Positions 45,395 to 54,297 of a stretch of DNA of 64,000 nt are shown here, one piece after another. This stretch comes from Providencia sp. R33 (GTDB lineage Bacteria > Pseudomonadota > Gammaproteobacteria > Enterobacterales > Enterobacteriaceae), in the NCBI RefSeq assembly GCF_019343475.1, contig NZ_CP072453.1, positions 1,550,001 to 1,614,000 on the forward strand, written 5' to 3'. The stretch's first letter is position 1; the number at the start of each line of letters is the position of its first letter. The notes below the pieces were generated by a model. It was not told the origin of the DNA. It was given only the letters and a program-made list of their open reading frames with translations, and did not search any database. Made by a program: the position numbers and the translations under genes.

Positions 45395-45400
45395 TTACCC

Positions 45401-45429
45401 GCCTGCTTATCACCATAAGCAGGCTTTTC
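45401..45429 (+). terminator. Intrinsic terminator of the amino acid ABC operon
   Basis: GCCTGCTTAT and ATAAGCAGGC form a 10-bp GC-containing stem with a CACC loop followed by TTTTCT, 7 bp after the ATPase stop. Confidence 0.85.
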
Positions 45430-45492
45430 TGATAGCTCCATTTCTTATTTATCCGTATGCTAAGAATATTATTATTTAATTAAGCTTAACCT

Positions 45493-46032
45493 ATGGATAT
45501 TAAAAGCCTTTGTAAACAATACCGTTCAGGGAAAAAATTCAAATATATTTTTTTCTGGGGGCATCAAACCAAACAGCATCAAGTCACTAAAAGCTGCTTT
45601 AGCCAGTGGTACCCTGCACCATTTGTTGTCGATGGGCACCGATTTGCAAGCGCAGAACATTTTATGATGGCAGAAAAAGCGCGTTTATTTGGTGATTTCG
45701 AAATATTAGACAAAATTATTCACGCGCCTAACCCAGGAGCGGCGAAAGCCTTTGGTCGAGAAGTACGAGGGTTTAAGCAAGATATTTGGGACGATAACCG
45801 TTTCGAGATTGTTGTTGCCGCGAATATGGCCAAATTTAGCCAAAATGAGTCACTGAAAGCCTTTTTGCTTTCTACCAATGAACGCGTATTAGTTGAAGCC
45901 AGCCCAGTCGATAAAATATGGGGCATTGGCCTCGCTGAAGAGGCTGAAAACATCGAAAACCCACTTACATGGAAAGGATTAAACCTTTTAGGTTTTGCGT
46001 TAATGGAAGTTCGTACCCAGTTAGCAAGTTAA
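45493..46032 (+). CDS. NADAR-family N-glycosidase (YbiA-like)
   Basis: The 179-residue protein shows NADAR motifs: YIFFWGH, FASAEHFMMAEKARLFGD, IWDDNRFEIVVAANMAKFSQN, VDKIWGIGL and LTWKGLNLLGFALMEVR. YbiA-type members hydrolyse N-glycosidic bonds of early riboflavin intermediates or of NAD/ADP-ribose-related compounds. Some relatives belong to NAD-based conflict systems, but this one is alone. It stands downstream of a terminator and convergent with a GNAT gene. Confidence 0.87.
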   Translation: MDIKSLCKQYRSGKKFKYIFFWGHQTKQHQVTKSCFSQWYPAPFVVDGHRFASAEHFMMAEKARLFGDFEILDKIIHAPNPGAAKAFGREVRGFKQDIWDDNRFEIVVAANMAKFSQNESLKAFLLSTNERVLVEASPVDKIWGIGLAEEAENIENPLTWKGLNLLGFALMEVRTQLAS

Positions 46033-46061
46033 AAGTATTTTTGCATTTAATCTTATTTCAC

Positions 46062-46089
46062 TAAAAACCCGTTGTTGCCAAACAACGGG
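46062..46089 (-). terminator. Intrinsic terminator of the minus-strand GNAT gene
   Basis: CCCGTTGTT and AACAACGGG form a 9-bp stem with a 4-nt loop. In the minus direction it is followed by TTTTTAG, about 45 bases after the GNAT stop. Confidence 0.75.
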
Positions 46090-46133
46090 CCAGCCAATCA
46101 TTCACTGAAATGTAGGATAGGCTACTGCATTTA

Positions 46134-46592
46134 TTACAACGGCATTCTATATTCAATCACCCCTGGTTTTTCTGCCACCCAGTTATACAATTTTTGTCCA
46201 CGTAAATTGGTTTCTTGTGTATGCCAATATAAACGGCCGCATTGTTTATCTTGTGCCTGCGCTTGTACAAACTCAATAAGCTGCTTCCCTACGTGGCGCC
46301 CTCTCATTTCTGGTGTGACATACAGGTCTTCTAAATAGCAAAAATCATTTTTTGCCCATGTTGAACGGTGGAATAAATAATTGACGAAACCAACTACTTT
46401 GCCATCTTCAAGTGCAACGGCGCAATGCATAGGCTCATTGTCGTCAAAAAAACGCTCCCAAGCTTTTAGTGTCACATCTTCACTTAATTCAACTTGATAA
46501 AATTTTTGGTATTCCAACCAATAAACTAGCCATTCTGGATAATGTTCTGATGCAACAAATTCAACCGTAACTGGTAATGTAGCTTTATTCAT
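46134..46592 (-). CDS. GNAT N-acetyltransferase
   Basis: The 152-residue protein contains a GNAT core, CYLEDLYVTPEMRGRHVGKQLIEFVQAQAQDKQCGRLYWHTQETNLRGQKLYNWVAEKPGVIEY, similar to diamine/amino-group acetyltransferases. The ATG at 46592 follows AAGGG. It is divergent from a PdxR/MocR-type regulator about 100 bp away, which is the probable controller. Confidence 0.85.
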   Translation of the reverse strand: MNKATLPVTVEFVASEHYPEWLVYWLEYQKFYQVELSEDVTLKAWERFFDDNEPMHCAVALEDGKVVGFVNYLFHRSTWAKNDFCYLEDLYVTPEMRGRHVGKQLIEFVQAQAQDKQCGRLYWHTQETNLRGQKLYNWVAEKPGVIEYRMPL

Positions 46593-46636
46593 AATAACCC
46601 TTCCATTTGTAGACATATTATATAATGAGGTTATAG

Positions 46637-46658
46637 TACAGTCCTATCTGGTGCTGTA
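46637..46658. promoter_or_regulatory. Inverted repeat between GNAT gene and MocR gene
   Basis: TACAG and CTGTA are complementary across a 12-bp spacer in the divergent promoter region. It is a short candidate operator for the MocR regulator; chance occurrence is possible. Confidence 0.3.
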
Positions 46659-46694
46659 TAAGATACACTTTTGTTATTTATTTAGGATCCACTT

Positions 46695-48182
46695 ATGCGA
46701 CGTAAACAACAGGCTCAGTTTCCACTGCTCCTACTCGATGAGGGGTATATAAAAGAAAATGTTTATCATACTATTCGCAATGCAATCTTAGATGGACGTA
46801 TTGCATCAGGCGTCAAACTACCCTCTTCACGGGCATTAGCTGAAATGATGTCTATTTCGCGTAACTCAGTTATTGCAGGCTTTGATAGGTTAATTGATGA
46901 GGGATATCTGTATTCAAAAAAAGGCTCTGGTACTTATGTATCAGCCAATATCCCTGATGAATTAGTTCGCACAACCAGCCCACTACAGTCCGCTGAGCAG
47001 CCTGAATATTCTGCACTTAATCTTAACCCCAAGGTCGCAACATTGACGAGGTTGTGGGATCAATCACGACCAAAAACACAATCACACCAAATGTTTAATA
47101 TTGGTATTGGTTGTGTTGATCAGTTCCCCCATGAACTTTGGGGAAGATTATTAGGTCGGGTTTGGCGTAAATCGAAACAAACTATTCCTTATTTCAACCA
47201 CCCTGATGGTTTTACGCCCCTAAAAAAATTACTAGTGGATTATGTGCACTCCACCCGCGGCGTTCACTGCAAAGAAAAACAAATTATTATTGTTAATGGA
47301 ACCCAACAGGCAATTAACTTAGCAGCGAAGGTGCTGTTGCAACAAGGAGATAAAGTTTGGCTGGATGACCCGGGCTATGACAGCGCTCGTGCTATTTTAA
47401 CCGCCGCAGGAGCCGACATTTCCCCAATTCCTTCTGACCATGAAGGCATGGATATCGCCTATGGTGCGAAACACCATGGAGATGCCAAATTAGTTTATAC
47501 TGCGCCGTCTCACCAATTTCCACTTGGCACAACCTTAAGCCTTTCGCGCCGCTTAGCGTTGCTTGACTGGGCGCAACAAAATAATGCATGGATTTTTGAA
47601 GATGACTATAACAGCGAATTTCGTTTTTTATCTAAGCCAATTCAAGCATTACAGGGCTTAGATAATCACCAACGTGTCATTTATGCAGGCACATTTTCAA
47701 AAATGATGTACCCAGGATTTCGCTTAGGTTTCTTAATTGTGCCAGAAATTCTGAGTGAAGCATTTACCATGATGAAATACTACAGTGATAGCCATTGTGG
47801 ATATTTAGAGCAAGCTTCTTTGGCGCAATTTATTCAAGAAGGCCATTATGCTCGCCATGTGCGGAAAATTCGAAAAATATGTCATGATAGGCAGAACGCT
47901 TTTTTCAATGCCGTTAATCTGTATCTTCCTCATTTATTTGAGGTGCAAATGACAGATTCGGGAATACACACGGTATGTTGGATAAAAGCTGGATACGATA
48001 TTAATCTTATACTTGAGCAATGCCGCTTACTAGGTTTTGGCGCGCAGCCTTTATCTCGATATTGCATTAACAGCACCAAGCAAAATGCCATTTTATTTGG
48101 TTATGCCGCTCATACTGAAATCGATATTGTGCAGAATGTAAAATTACTGAGTGAGCAAATAAACAAGATATACCCAAGCTAA
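46695..48182 (+). CDS. PdxR-like MocR-family regulator
   Basis: The 495-residue protein has a GntR HTH (ASGVKLPSSRALAEMMSISRNSVIAGFDRLIDEGYLYSKKGSGTYV) and an aminotransferase-like domain with the PLP lysine in AGTFSKMMYPGFRLG and EDDYNSEFRF. It belongs to the PdxR/GabR-like branch whose effector is PLP. Its likely target is the divergent GNAT gene; yebB lies downstream on the same strand. Confidence 0.87.
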   Translation: MRRKQQAQFPLLLLDEGYIKENVYHTIRNAILDGRIASGVKLPSSRALAEMMSISRNSVIAGFDRLIDEGYLYSKKGSGTYVSANIPDELVRTTSPLQSAEQPEYSALNLNPKVATLTRLWDQSRPKTQSHQMFNIGIGCVDQFPHELWGRLLGRVWRKSKQTIPYFNHPDGFTPLKKLLVDYVHSTRGVHCKEKQIIIVNGTQQAINLAAKVLLQQGDKVWLDDPGYDSARAILTAAGADISPIPSDHEGMDIAYGAKHHGDAKLVYTAPSHQFPLGTTLSLSRRLALLDWAQQNNAWIFEDDYNSEFRFLSKPIQALQGLDNHQRVIYAGTFSKMMYPGFRLGFLIVPEILSEAFTMMKYYSDSHCGYLEQASLAQFIQEGHYARHVRKIRKICHDRQNAFFNAVNLYLPHLFEVQMTDSGIHTVCWIKAGYDINLILEQCRLLGFGAQPLSRYCINSTKQNAILFGYAAHTEIDIVQNVKLLSEQINKIYPS

Positions 48183-48280
48183 ACAAAGAAGATTTTGCGC
48201 TTTTATCTGATGGTCAGATTTTTACTAAGCTTTATAACTATACCTTAATGACATTCTTTTATTTATGTTGAGGTATTTTA

Positions 48281-48862
48281 ATGATGCAAACAAACTACCC
48301 CTATGAATATGAAGTGGGTGATATTGTTTTTACCAGTATTGGCACCGAGTTATTTCGCCAAATTGCTTCAGCTTCTTTATGTTGGAGTAACCATGTCGGC
48401 ATGATTATTGGGCACGATGGTGAGGACTATTTAATCGCCGAAAGCCGTGTACCCTTATCGACAACCACCACACTTTCACGTTTCATCGCTCGCTCTTCAG
48501 ATAAACGTTATAGCGTGCGCCGTTTTGCGCACACATTAACGCAAGATCAAAAAAACGCCTTAGTCGCACAAGTCCCTGCGCGTTTAAATAAGTTTTACCA
48601 TACCGGCTTTAATTATGATTCGCCAAGGCAATTTTGTTCTAAATTTGTCTTTGATATCTACCAATCTGCCTTATCAGTACAAATTGGCGAAATTGAAACG
48701 TTTGAAAAATTATTAACAAAAAATCCGAATGCAAAATTAAATTTTTGGAAGCTCTGGTTTATCGGTCAAATTCCTTGGGAACGTACCACGGTAACACCCG
48801 CCAGTCTCTGGAACCACCCTGAGCTATCGTTAATTTACCGCAGCCACGAAGACATTCACTAA
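48281..48862 (+). CDS. yebB: YebB-like YiiX/permuted NlpC-P60 family protein
   Basis: The 193-residue protein aligns with E. coli YebB: YEVGDIVFTSIGTELFRQIASASLCWSNHVGMIIGHDGEDYLIAESRVPLSTTTTLSRFI, then YHTGFNYDSPRQFCSKFVFDIYQSAL and IPWERTTVTPASLWNHPEL. The permuted NlpC/P60 fold has catalytic His in NHVG and Cys in FCSKF. Function is unknown, perhaps a lipid- or peptide-directed hydrolase. No signal peptide is seen. Confidence 0.9.
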   Translation: MMQTNYPYEYEVGDIVFTSIGTELFRQIASASLCWSNHVGMIIGHDGEDYLIAESRVPLSTTTTLSRFIARSSDKRYSVRRFAHTLTQDQKNALVAQVPARLNKFYHTGFNYDSPRQFCSKFVFDIYQSALSVQIGEIETFEKLLTKNPNAKLNFWKLWFIGQIPWERTTVTPASLWNHPELSLIYRSHEDIH

Positions 48863-48926
48863 GTGATAAATAGGATATTCACTAAGCCATCTACGAAACC
48901 TAAAAGTGGCTTAGTGTATTGAGTCT

Positions 48927-49592
48927 CTATTTCTCGATGACTAAAGCGTGGGTTGCCATTAAACAAATTTGCTGCAATATCTCATTCAATAGGTGTTCAT
49001 CTATTTGTAGTGCATTGATTTGCTTAAGAAAAGGTTTTCTCGCAACAACAAAACCTAACACTTGGCCTATCAAGACATGGGCTCTGATAATCGCAGTTTG
49101 TTTATCAATGTGATTAACCGCTTGGATTAGACCTGACAAACGCGTATGGAAAGGTTCGATGAAATCCCGATAAATAACATCATAATTTTCCGTAGGCTCA
49201 AGTTGTTCACGAAGAATAAGCACGGAATAATATTCATGCTTTGGTAATAACAGTGCATTTCCTAACCCTGTTATCAATAAACTGATGAGTTGATTTGCCT
49301 GTGTTTGCTCAATAGGCGTTTGTTGCATCGCTAATTTAAACTGTACATCAAACGCCTGAACATTACTTTCCATTGATAAATCTGTCGCAATTTTTTGAAT
49401 AACAGCACAATAGACACCTAGCTTCCCCCCCAAATGATATGGGATTGCAGACTGATTAACACCTGCGCTTTCAGCCAGTTGGCGCGTTCGAACGCCATTG
49501 ATACCATGAATCGCAAATTGTTTAATTCCTTCATTAATTAACTTTTCTTTTGTTAATTCTGATGAAAGTATGTTTTTATTTGTGTCATTCAT
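48927..49592 (-). CDS. TetR-family repressor, CecR-like
   Basis: The 221-residue protein has a TetR HTH (LINEGIKQFAIHGINGVRTRQLAESAGVNQSAIPYHLGGKLGVYCAVI) and a C-terminal domain like CecR/YbiH. It follows the M24-fold gene on the same strand with a 21-bp gap, so the two are one operon. A 13-bp-arm inverted repeat just upstream of that operon is the probable binding site. Confidence 0.87.
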   Translation of the reverse strand: MNDTNKNILSSELTKEKLINEGIKQFAIHGINGVRTRQLAESAGVNQSAIPYHLGGKLGVYCAVIQKIATDLSMESNVQAFDVQFKLAMQQTPIEQTQANQLISLLITGLGNALLLPKHEYYSVLILREQLEPTENYDVIYRDFIEPFHTRLSGLIQAVNHIDKQTAIIRAHVLIGQVLGFVVARKPFLKQINALQIDEHLLNEILQQICLMATHALVIEK

Positions 49593-49613
49593 ATCTTGCT
49601 GTTATTCCTAAAA

Positions 49614-50879
49614 TTATATATCTGCGCGCATAAGATAAGTGGAATTATTGTTTAGTTCAATACCCCGATCTTTACCGACAACCACTGTGCCACCAAGATT
49701 ACACAAATGATAACCAAATGCACAGTTAGGTTCAAAGGCAAACGTCATTCCTTCCTGCAAAACTAATTCACGCCCTGGATTTGGTAAACGTTCCAATTGA
49801 CGGTATTTTTGGGCAATTGGTAATGACTCAATACCCGGCGCGGTACCAAATCCAATAGGCCCATAAGGATTAATACTGTGGATCAATGGATGCACGTGCC
49901 ACCCTTTCGATTTTAACAGCGGTTTTTCCATTTCATCCACAACTTCACCGAATGTGACACCTTCTTTAAGGTGCTCAACGCCAATTTCATAACATTCCCT
50001 TGCAACAACAGCAGCTTTTTCAATATTGGGATGAATTTTACCTACTGCAACCGCGGCTTGGTGCTGTGTTTCATACATGCCATACAGAGCAAATATCTCG
50101 GTTAAAACAATATCTCCTTGCTGTATCTTTCGTGGCGCTTGCGAGCGGTATTGCCACGCTGGCTGCCCCCACCCAATATATTCAGGCCCTGAACCCATCA
50201 AAATTTCTGCAGTGAATCCCCCCATCGACAAACATTTCGCGGTAACTGCCGCCGCAATATCTGCCTCTGAATTACCAACAATCGCTGTAGCACGCATCGC
50301 TTCACTCATTGCCTCACCTATCATCGCAGCATATTTCACATGTTCCAGCTCTTCTGCGCTTTTTATGGATGCAAGTTGAAAAAACGAGCGGTAAACAGGA
50401 ACAAAATTTAACTGTGGTAAACGGGCTTTTATACCTGTTAACGTGTTATACGGCATTGCACCATCGAAATAAAATGGCGGATAAGGCTCTAACCCCACCA
50501 CACCAATATTCGCATTTTCCGACACCCCTAAATCAATAAACACCTGCGCAATATTACGCCCAGTTTTTCCTACCACTATTTGCTCTGGTGATATCCACTG
50601 TCTATCACCTCGCATTTGTGCTTGCATATGGTCAGCCACCATCATGGGGGCGAATGTGACCACCAGCGGGGCTTTATCTTGATGGAAGATCACAACAGAT
50701 CCTAAACGGTCGTTGGTAAAATAGTGGTCAATACAAAACGGTGCAGGTGCCGCTGATTCTCTATCCCCGTAGACCATAAGGACTTCAAGATCATGCATTT
50801 TCATGATTTTCCGCGCTATTCCCCACCTTCTGTCACGTTCTTCAAACGAAAATGGGCTTGGTATTGTTAAATTACTCAT
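49614..50879 (-). CDS. M24 (Xaa-Pro peptidase/creatinase-fold) protein lacking canonical metal ligands
   Basis: The 421-residue protein has a creatinase-type N-domain (about 15-165) and a pita-bread C-domain. The M24 ligand set Asp-Asp-His-Glu-Glu is not kept: the first Asp is Glu261 (GDIVLTEIF), the second is Gln272 (YETQHQ), and the last Glu position falls in CNLGGTVVV (Gly396/397). His334 and Glu383 (FAFEPNC) remain. It therefore looks like a metal-free or altered enzyme such as creatinase, or a DMSP-lyase-like offshoot, rather than an aminopeptidase. Substrate unknown. The downstream TetR gene and upstream palindrome suggest inducible expression. Confidence 0.8.
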   Translation of the reverse strand: MSNLTIPSPFSFEERDRRWGIARKIMKMHDLEVLMVYGDRESAAPAPFCIDHYFTNDRLGSVVIFHQDKAPLVVTFAPMMVADHMQAQMRGDRQWISPEQIVVGKTGRNIAQVFIDLGVSENANIGVVGLEPYPPFYFDGAMPYNTLTGIKARLPQLNFVPVYRSFFQLASIKSAEELEHVKYAAMIGEAMSEAMRATAIVGNSEADIAAAVTAKCLSMGGFTAEILMGSGPEYIGWGQPAWQYRSQAPRKIQQGDIVLTEIFALYGMYETQHQAAVAVGKIHPNIEKAAVVARECYEIGVEHLKEGVTFGEVVDEMEKPLLKSKGWHVHPLIHSINPYGPIGFGTAPGIESLPIAQKYRQLERLPNPGRELVLQEGMTFAFEPNCAFGYHLCNLGGTVVVGKDRGIELNNNSTYLMRADI

Positions 50880-50897
50880 AAATTACCTCTCTTATTA

Positions 50898-50927
50898 ATA
50901 TTTAATTCATTTGAATGAATTAAATAT
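50898..50927. promoter_or_regulatory. Probable TetR operator upstream of the M24-fold gene
   Basis: ATATTTAATTCAT and ATGAATTAAATAT are perfect 13-bp complements separated by four bases, ending 18 bp before the M24 start codon. The position and size fit an operator for the TetR protein encoded in the same operon. Confidence 0.65.
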
Positions 50928-51014
50928 AGTTTGTATTGAGAGATAAAGTCAAACCCTTGCTTGACCATTTTGTGCTAATGACTCAATTTTATTTTGAGAT
51001 GAAATTAAATCGTG

Positions 51015-51079
51015 AACGGTTTTAATCCGTTAAACGTGGCTAGCCTAAAAACACAAAAGCCTCTTTATCAGAGGCTTGA
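51015..51079 (-). terminator. Hairpins downstream of yajD
   Basis: AAGCCTCT and AGAGGCTT (51057-51077) form an 8-bp stem with a 5-nt loop, followed in the minus direction by TTTTGTGTTTTT, a good intrinsic terminator for yajD. A second smaller hairpin (AACGG / CCGTT) lies at 51015-51031. The rest of the 318-bp gap 50880-51197 holds no gene that I can see. Confidence 0.7.
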
Positions 51080-51197
51080 GGTTGTTGACAACGCAGGATA
51101 AAAGCGTGGTTTTTCCTGCTTTGTGTTATCAGCAGATAGGATAAAATTGGGTAAATAACAAACCTTCAGCTTCTTTCTCAATAAGCTAACGTTGTGA

Positions 51198-51545
51198 TTA
51201 CTTTTTCTTGTTTAACATCGATTTCAAATCAGCAAACGGGTTATAAGTTGCCGCTTCGATATCATCTTGTGCATCTTCCCCTGCCACTACATTAGTACCA
51301 TACATATCTGCTTCTGTGTATTTTGAGTGTTCATGATCATGGCAAAATAAACATAATAGTTCCCAATTGCTACCATCTTCGGGATTATTGGTATGATCAT
51401 GATCGATATGGTGAACGGTTAACTCGCGTAAATTTGAATACACAAACTCACGAGTGCAACGCCCGCAGACCCACGGGTAAATTTTGAGGGCTTTCTCACG
51501 ATAGCCGCTTTCTAAACGCGCATAGTTTTTAGGGATCAGAGCCAT
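51198..51545 (-). CDS. yajD: HNH nuclease family protein YajD
   Basis: From the ATG at 51545 the protein has 115 residues, the same as E. coli YajD, and is nearly the same sequence: IPKNYARLESGYREKALKIYPWVCGRC, LTVHHIDHDHTNNPEDGSNWELLCLFCHDHEHSKYTEAD. The HNH motif and two CxxC pairs are present, so zinc binding and nuclease activity are expected, though the role is unknown. Confidence 0.92.
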   Translation of the reverse strand: MALIPKNYARLESGYREKALKIYPWVCGRCTREFVYSNLRELTVHHIDHDHTNNPEDGSNWELLCLFCHDHEHSKYTEADMYGTNVVAGEDAQDDIEAATYNPFADLKSMLNKKK

Positions 51546-51688
51546 TGCCGACATTCCTATTTCAAAAAAGTAATTTAATGATAATTCACCTAATATACCT
51601 CAAATTAGAATGAAATAAGAAATCCAAGGCAACAAAAAACCCAGATATTGACTCTGGGTTTCTCTTAATTAACCAATATTTGAATATA

Positions 51689-52720
51689 TTACTTATTTAA
51701 CAGCTCTTGGCGGATAATTTCAGCCCCTGCACTTAAAGCATTGAGCTTGCCCGTCGCAACTTGGCGCGACAATGGCGCCATTCCACAGTTTGTCGATGGA
51801 TAAAGCTTATCTGCATCCACAAATTGAAGTGCTTTACGCAGCGTATTAGCGACCTCTTCTGGTGTTTCGATGATATTGCTTGCCACATCAATTGCCCCAA
51901 CCATCACTTTTTTACCGCGAATAAGCTCAATCAAATCCATTGGAACATGGGAGTTATGGCACTCCAGTGAAATAATATCGATATTCGACGTTCGCAGTTT
52001 CGGGAACGCCTCTTCATATTGGCGCCACTCAGAACCCAGCGTCTTCTTCCAGTCTGTATTGGCCTTAATGCCGTATCCATAACAGATATGCACTGCCGTT
52101 TCACATTTCAGACCTTCAATGGCTCTTTCCAGAGCCGCTATACCCCAATCGTTCACTTCATCAAAAAACACATTAAAAGCAGGCTCATCGAACTGAATGA
52201 TATCAACACCAGCTGCTTCAAGCTCTTTTGCTTCTTGATTCAAAATCTTAGCAAATTCCCATGCCAGTTTTTCACGGCTTTTATAATGGTTATCATACAA
52301 CGTATCAATCATGGTCATTGGGCCAGGTAATGCCCATTTAATCGGCTGCTTCGTTAACTTACGTAAAAATTTAGCATCTTCAACAAAAACAGGTCGTTGG
52401 CGCTCAACAGCCCCAACCACTGTCGGGACACTCGCATCATAACGATCGCGGATTTTAACCACTTCACGTTTTTCAAAATCAACACCACTGAGGTGTTCAA
52501 TAAATGTAGTCACAAAATGCTGACGGGTTTGCTCACCGTCACTCACGATATCAATCCCAGCACGTAGCTGATCTTCGAGGGATAAGCGCAGTGCATCTTG
52601 TTTTCCCTCAATTAATTCTTCATTTTGCAGCTTCCAAGGAGACCAAAGAGTCTCAGGTTGTGCTAGCCAAGAAGGCTTTGGTAAACTGCCAGCGGTAGAT
52701 GTTGGTAATAATGTTTTCAT
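51689..52720 (-). CDS. mesD: MesD-type folate-independent methionine synthase (core-MetE)
   Basis: The 343-residue protein corresponds only to the C-terminal catalytic half of MetE. All four zinc ligands are visible: His211 and Cys213 (AVHICYG), Glu253 (SLECHN) and Cys312 (STNCGMAP). It starts MKTLLPTSTAGSLPKPSWLAQ, typical of the core-MetE branch next to DUF1852. The MesD family has been described as methionine synthases that need the DUF1852 partner MesX and oxygen. It lies 29 bp downstream of mesX on the same strand, in one operon. Confidence 0.88.
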   Translation of the reverse strand: MKTLLPTSTAGSLPKPSWLAQPETLWSPWKLQNEELIEGKQDALRLSLEDQLRAGIDIVSDGEQTRQHFVTTFIEHLSGVDFEKREVVKIRDRYDASVPTVVGAVERQRPVFVEDAKFLRKLTKQPIKWALPGPMTMIDTLYDNHYKSREKLAWEFAKILNQEAKELEAAGVDIIQFDEPAFNVFFDEVNDWGIAALERAIEGLKCETAVHICYGYGIKANTDWKKTLGSEWRQYEEAFPKLRTSNIDIISLECHNSHVPMDLIELIRGKKVMVGAIDVASNIIETPEEVANTLRKALQFVDADKLYPSTNCGMAPLSRQVATGKLNALSAGAEIIRQELLNK

Positions 52721-52749
52721 AATAATTGACCTTAAATTTTTATAATTAA

Positions 52750-53727
52750 TTAGAGTGCGTAGCTAGCAGACCATTGCTCTAGAATATATTTATAGGGTTC
52801 AATAAAATGCTCTTCTGTATATTTTCCCTGCTCAATAGCCAATCGGCTACGTTCTTCGCGGTCATAAACAATTTTGGTTAACGAATAGTCTTGGTTCGTT
52901 AAGCTTGGTTGATAACATTGCCCTGCAATAGAATTCGCATTATAAATTTCTGGGCGATAAATCTTTTGGAATGTTTCCATCGTACTGATCGTGCTAATCA
53001 GTTCAAGATTGCTGTAATCGCTCAGTAAATCACCTGTAAAATAAAAGGCCAATGGTGCAACACTATTTTGCGGCATAAAGTAACGAACCTGTAACCCCAT
53101 CTTTTTAAAATACTGATCCGTTAACGAAGCCCCATTTTGCTGATATTCGATACCTAATACTGGGTGCTGATTACCCGTACGATGATAAACATCTTTATTT
53201 GAGACACTTAAACAAATAACTGGCGGCTTATTAAAGTGCGCTTTGTATTCGTTCGAGTTAACAAAATATTTAAAGATATTCCCATGCAAATCGCCAAATT
53301 TTTCAGGAATACTAAAGTTTGCTTGGTCTTTATTATGGTCGAGCAATAAAACACTGAAATCATAGTCACGGACATAAGAAGAAAAGTTATTTCCGACAAT
53401 CCCCTCTGTGCGTTGTCCCGTTTTGTTATCAACAATGTTCGTTTTTAATATTTCAATCACAGGGAACGTATTGGCTTTATTTTCAACACTCATTTCCACA
53501 GAAATAATTTCCAACTCGATTGAGTAACGGTCACTTTTCGGGTTATCCCAATAGGCTAACGTATTAAAACGGTTGTTCATCATGACAAGCGTATTACGCA
53601 AATTTTCTTGGCGATTTTTCCCTCTGGCTAAATTAGCAAAGTTCGTTGTGATACGTGTATTTTCAGAAGGATTATAATTTTCGTCAAAAAGACTACTTTT
53701 AATCGTAAATGTAAAATTTTTGTTCAT
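52750..53727 (-). CDS. mesX: MesX, DUF1852 putative oxygenase partner of MesD
   Basis: The 325-residue protein is a DUF1852 member (FTFTIKSSLFDENYNPSENTRITTNFANLARGKNRQENLRNTLVMMNNRFN). The family always neighbours core-MetE genes and is required for MesD function, probably as an oxygenase that makes the methyl donor; the donor is not established. The ATG has only a distant AGGG upstream. A perfect MetR-box-like palindrome lies about 175 bp before the start. Confidence 0.88.
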   Translation of the reverse strand: MNKNFTFTIKSSLFDENYNPSENTRITTNFANLARGKNRQENLRNTLVMMNNRFNTLAYWDNPKSDRYSIELEIISVEMSVENKANTFPVIEILKTNIVDNKTGQRTEGIVGNNFSSYVRDYDFSVLLLDHNKDQANFSIPEKFGDLHGNIFKYFVNSNEYKAHFNKPPVICLSVSNKDVYHRTGNQHPVLGIEYQQNGASLTDQYFKKMGLQVRYFMPQNSVAPLAFYFTGDLLSDYSNLELISTISTMETFQKIYRPEIYNANSIAGQCYQPSLTNQDYSLTKIVYDREERSRLAIEQGKYTEEHFIEPYKYILEQWSASYAL

Positions 53728-53901
53728 CGTCTTGTCGCACCCTAAGTTCCAAGATGGAAACCAAATTGACTTCTTGATTTTTTAGAAGTTTTTGTTTCTC
53801 ATTCATCAATCTTTATGTTGTAAATAAGTTAATTTGTTAGCGTTATCTAATTTATGCCAGAGCTGTTGAGTGAGTGAAAGCGACTTAATTTCACTACAAC
53901 A

Positions 53902-53914
53902 TGAATGAAATTCA
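53902..53914. promoter_or_regulatory. MetR-box-like palindrome upstream of mesXD
   Basis: TGAATGAAATTCA matches the MetR consensus TGAA-N5-TTCA exactly, and the dyad extends to CATGAAT/ATTCATG. It lies 175 bp upstream of mesX. MetR activates metE/metH promoters in enterobacteria, so homocysteine-responsive control of mesXD is plausible. Confidence 0.45.
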
Positions 53915-54074
53915 TGATCGTTGGTATGACTGATTTTGTGCAGTATTTAGACCTGTATCACATAATTTAGATTAAAAAGGTATAAGCCAAAAAGATTAGC
54001 TAAACATAATTATTGGTCAGGATTAGAGTCAAAGAAGTCTAGTTTGATATTTCGGTATTCAGATTTTATGCACA

Positions 54075-54195
54075 AAAAAAAGGCACTCGCCCCGAGTGCC
54101 TTTTGACTACAACTCACTGAATATAAAGTAAATTACACCTATTCAGCGGTTCTGGTACTTGTGCGGATGAGGTAATCAAAGGCGCTAAGTGCGGC
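54075..54195. repeat. Left 121-bp direct repeat: detached copy of the ahpF 3' end and its terminator
   Basis: This stretch matches 56733-56853 at 120 of 121 positions. It encodes, on the minus strand, the last codons of AhpF including SAFDYLIRTSTRTAE and stop, then the hairpin AAGGCACTCG/CGAGTGCCTT with T run. The single difference (54169 versus 56827) is synonymous in a Leu codon. It looks like one attachment-site copy left by an element that integrated at the ahpF 3' end. Confidence 0.85.
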
Positions 54196-54272
54196 GTTCT
54201 AAAAGTGATTTAAACAATTGATTTAAATGGGTTTAGTCAATAGTCAATGTCCACATATTGACCACACTTATA

Positions 54273-54297
54273 AAGCCTCTCTTAATAAGAGGCTTTT
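54273..54297. terminator. Bidirectional terminator hairpin at the island's left end
   Basis: AGCCTCT and AGAGGCT form a 7-bp stem with a 7-nt loop; T-rich DNA follows on the plus strand (TTTTATTTTGTTTG), and TTTATAAG follows on the minus strand after the small gene's stop. Confidence 0.65.

Larger units (their letters stand above)
53728..54295. other. Gap between mesX and the island, containing one flanking repeat
   Basis: This 568-bp stretch holds the mesX promoter region with the MetR-like box, the left 121-bp repeat (54075-54195) and AT-rich DNA. No integrase gene or remnant is recognisable in it. Confidence 0.5.

Noticed and set aside
53740..53830. MetJ-box-like 8-mers upstream of mesX
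   Set aside because: A single AGAAGTCA with 6 of 8 matches and no good tandem neighbour is too weak to call.
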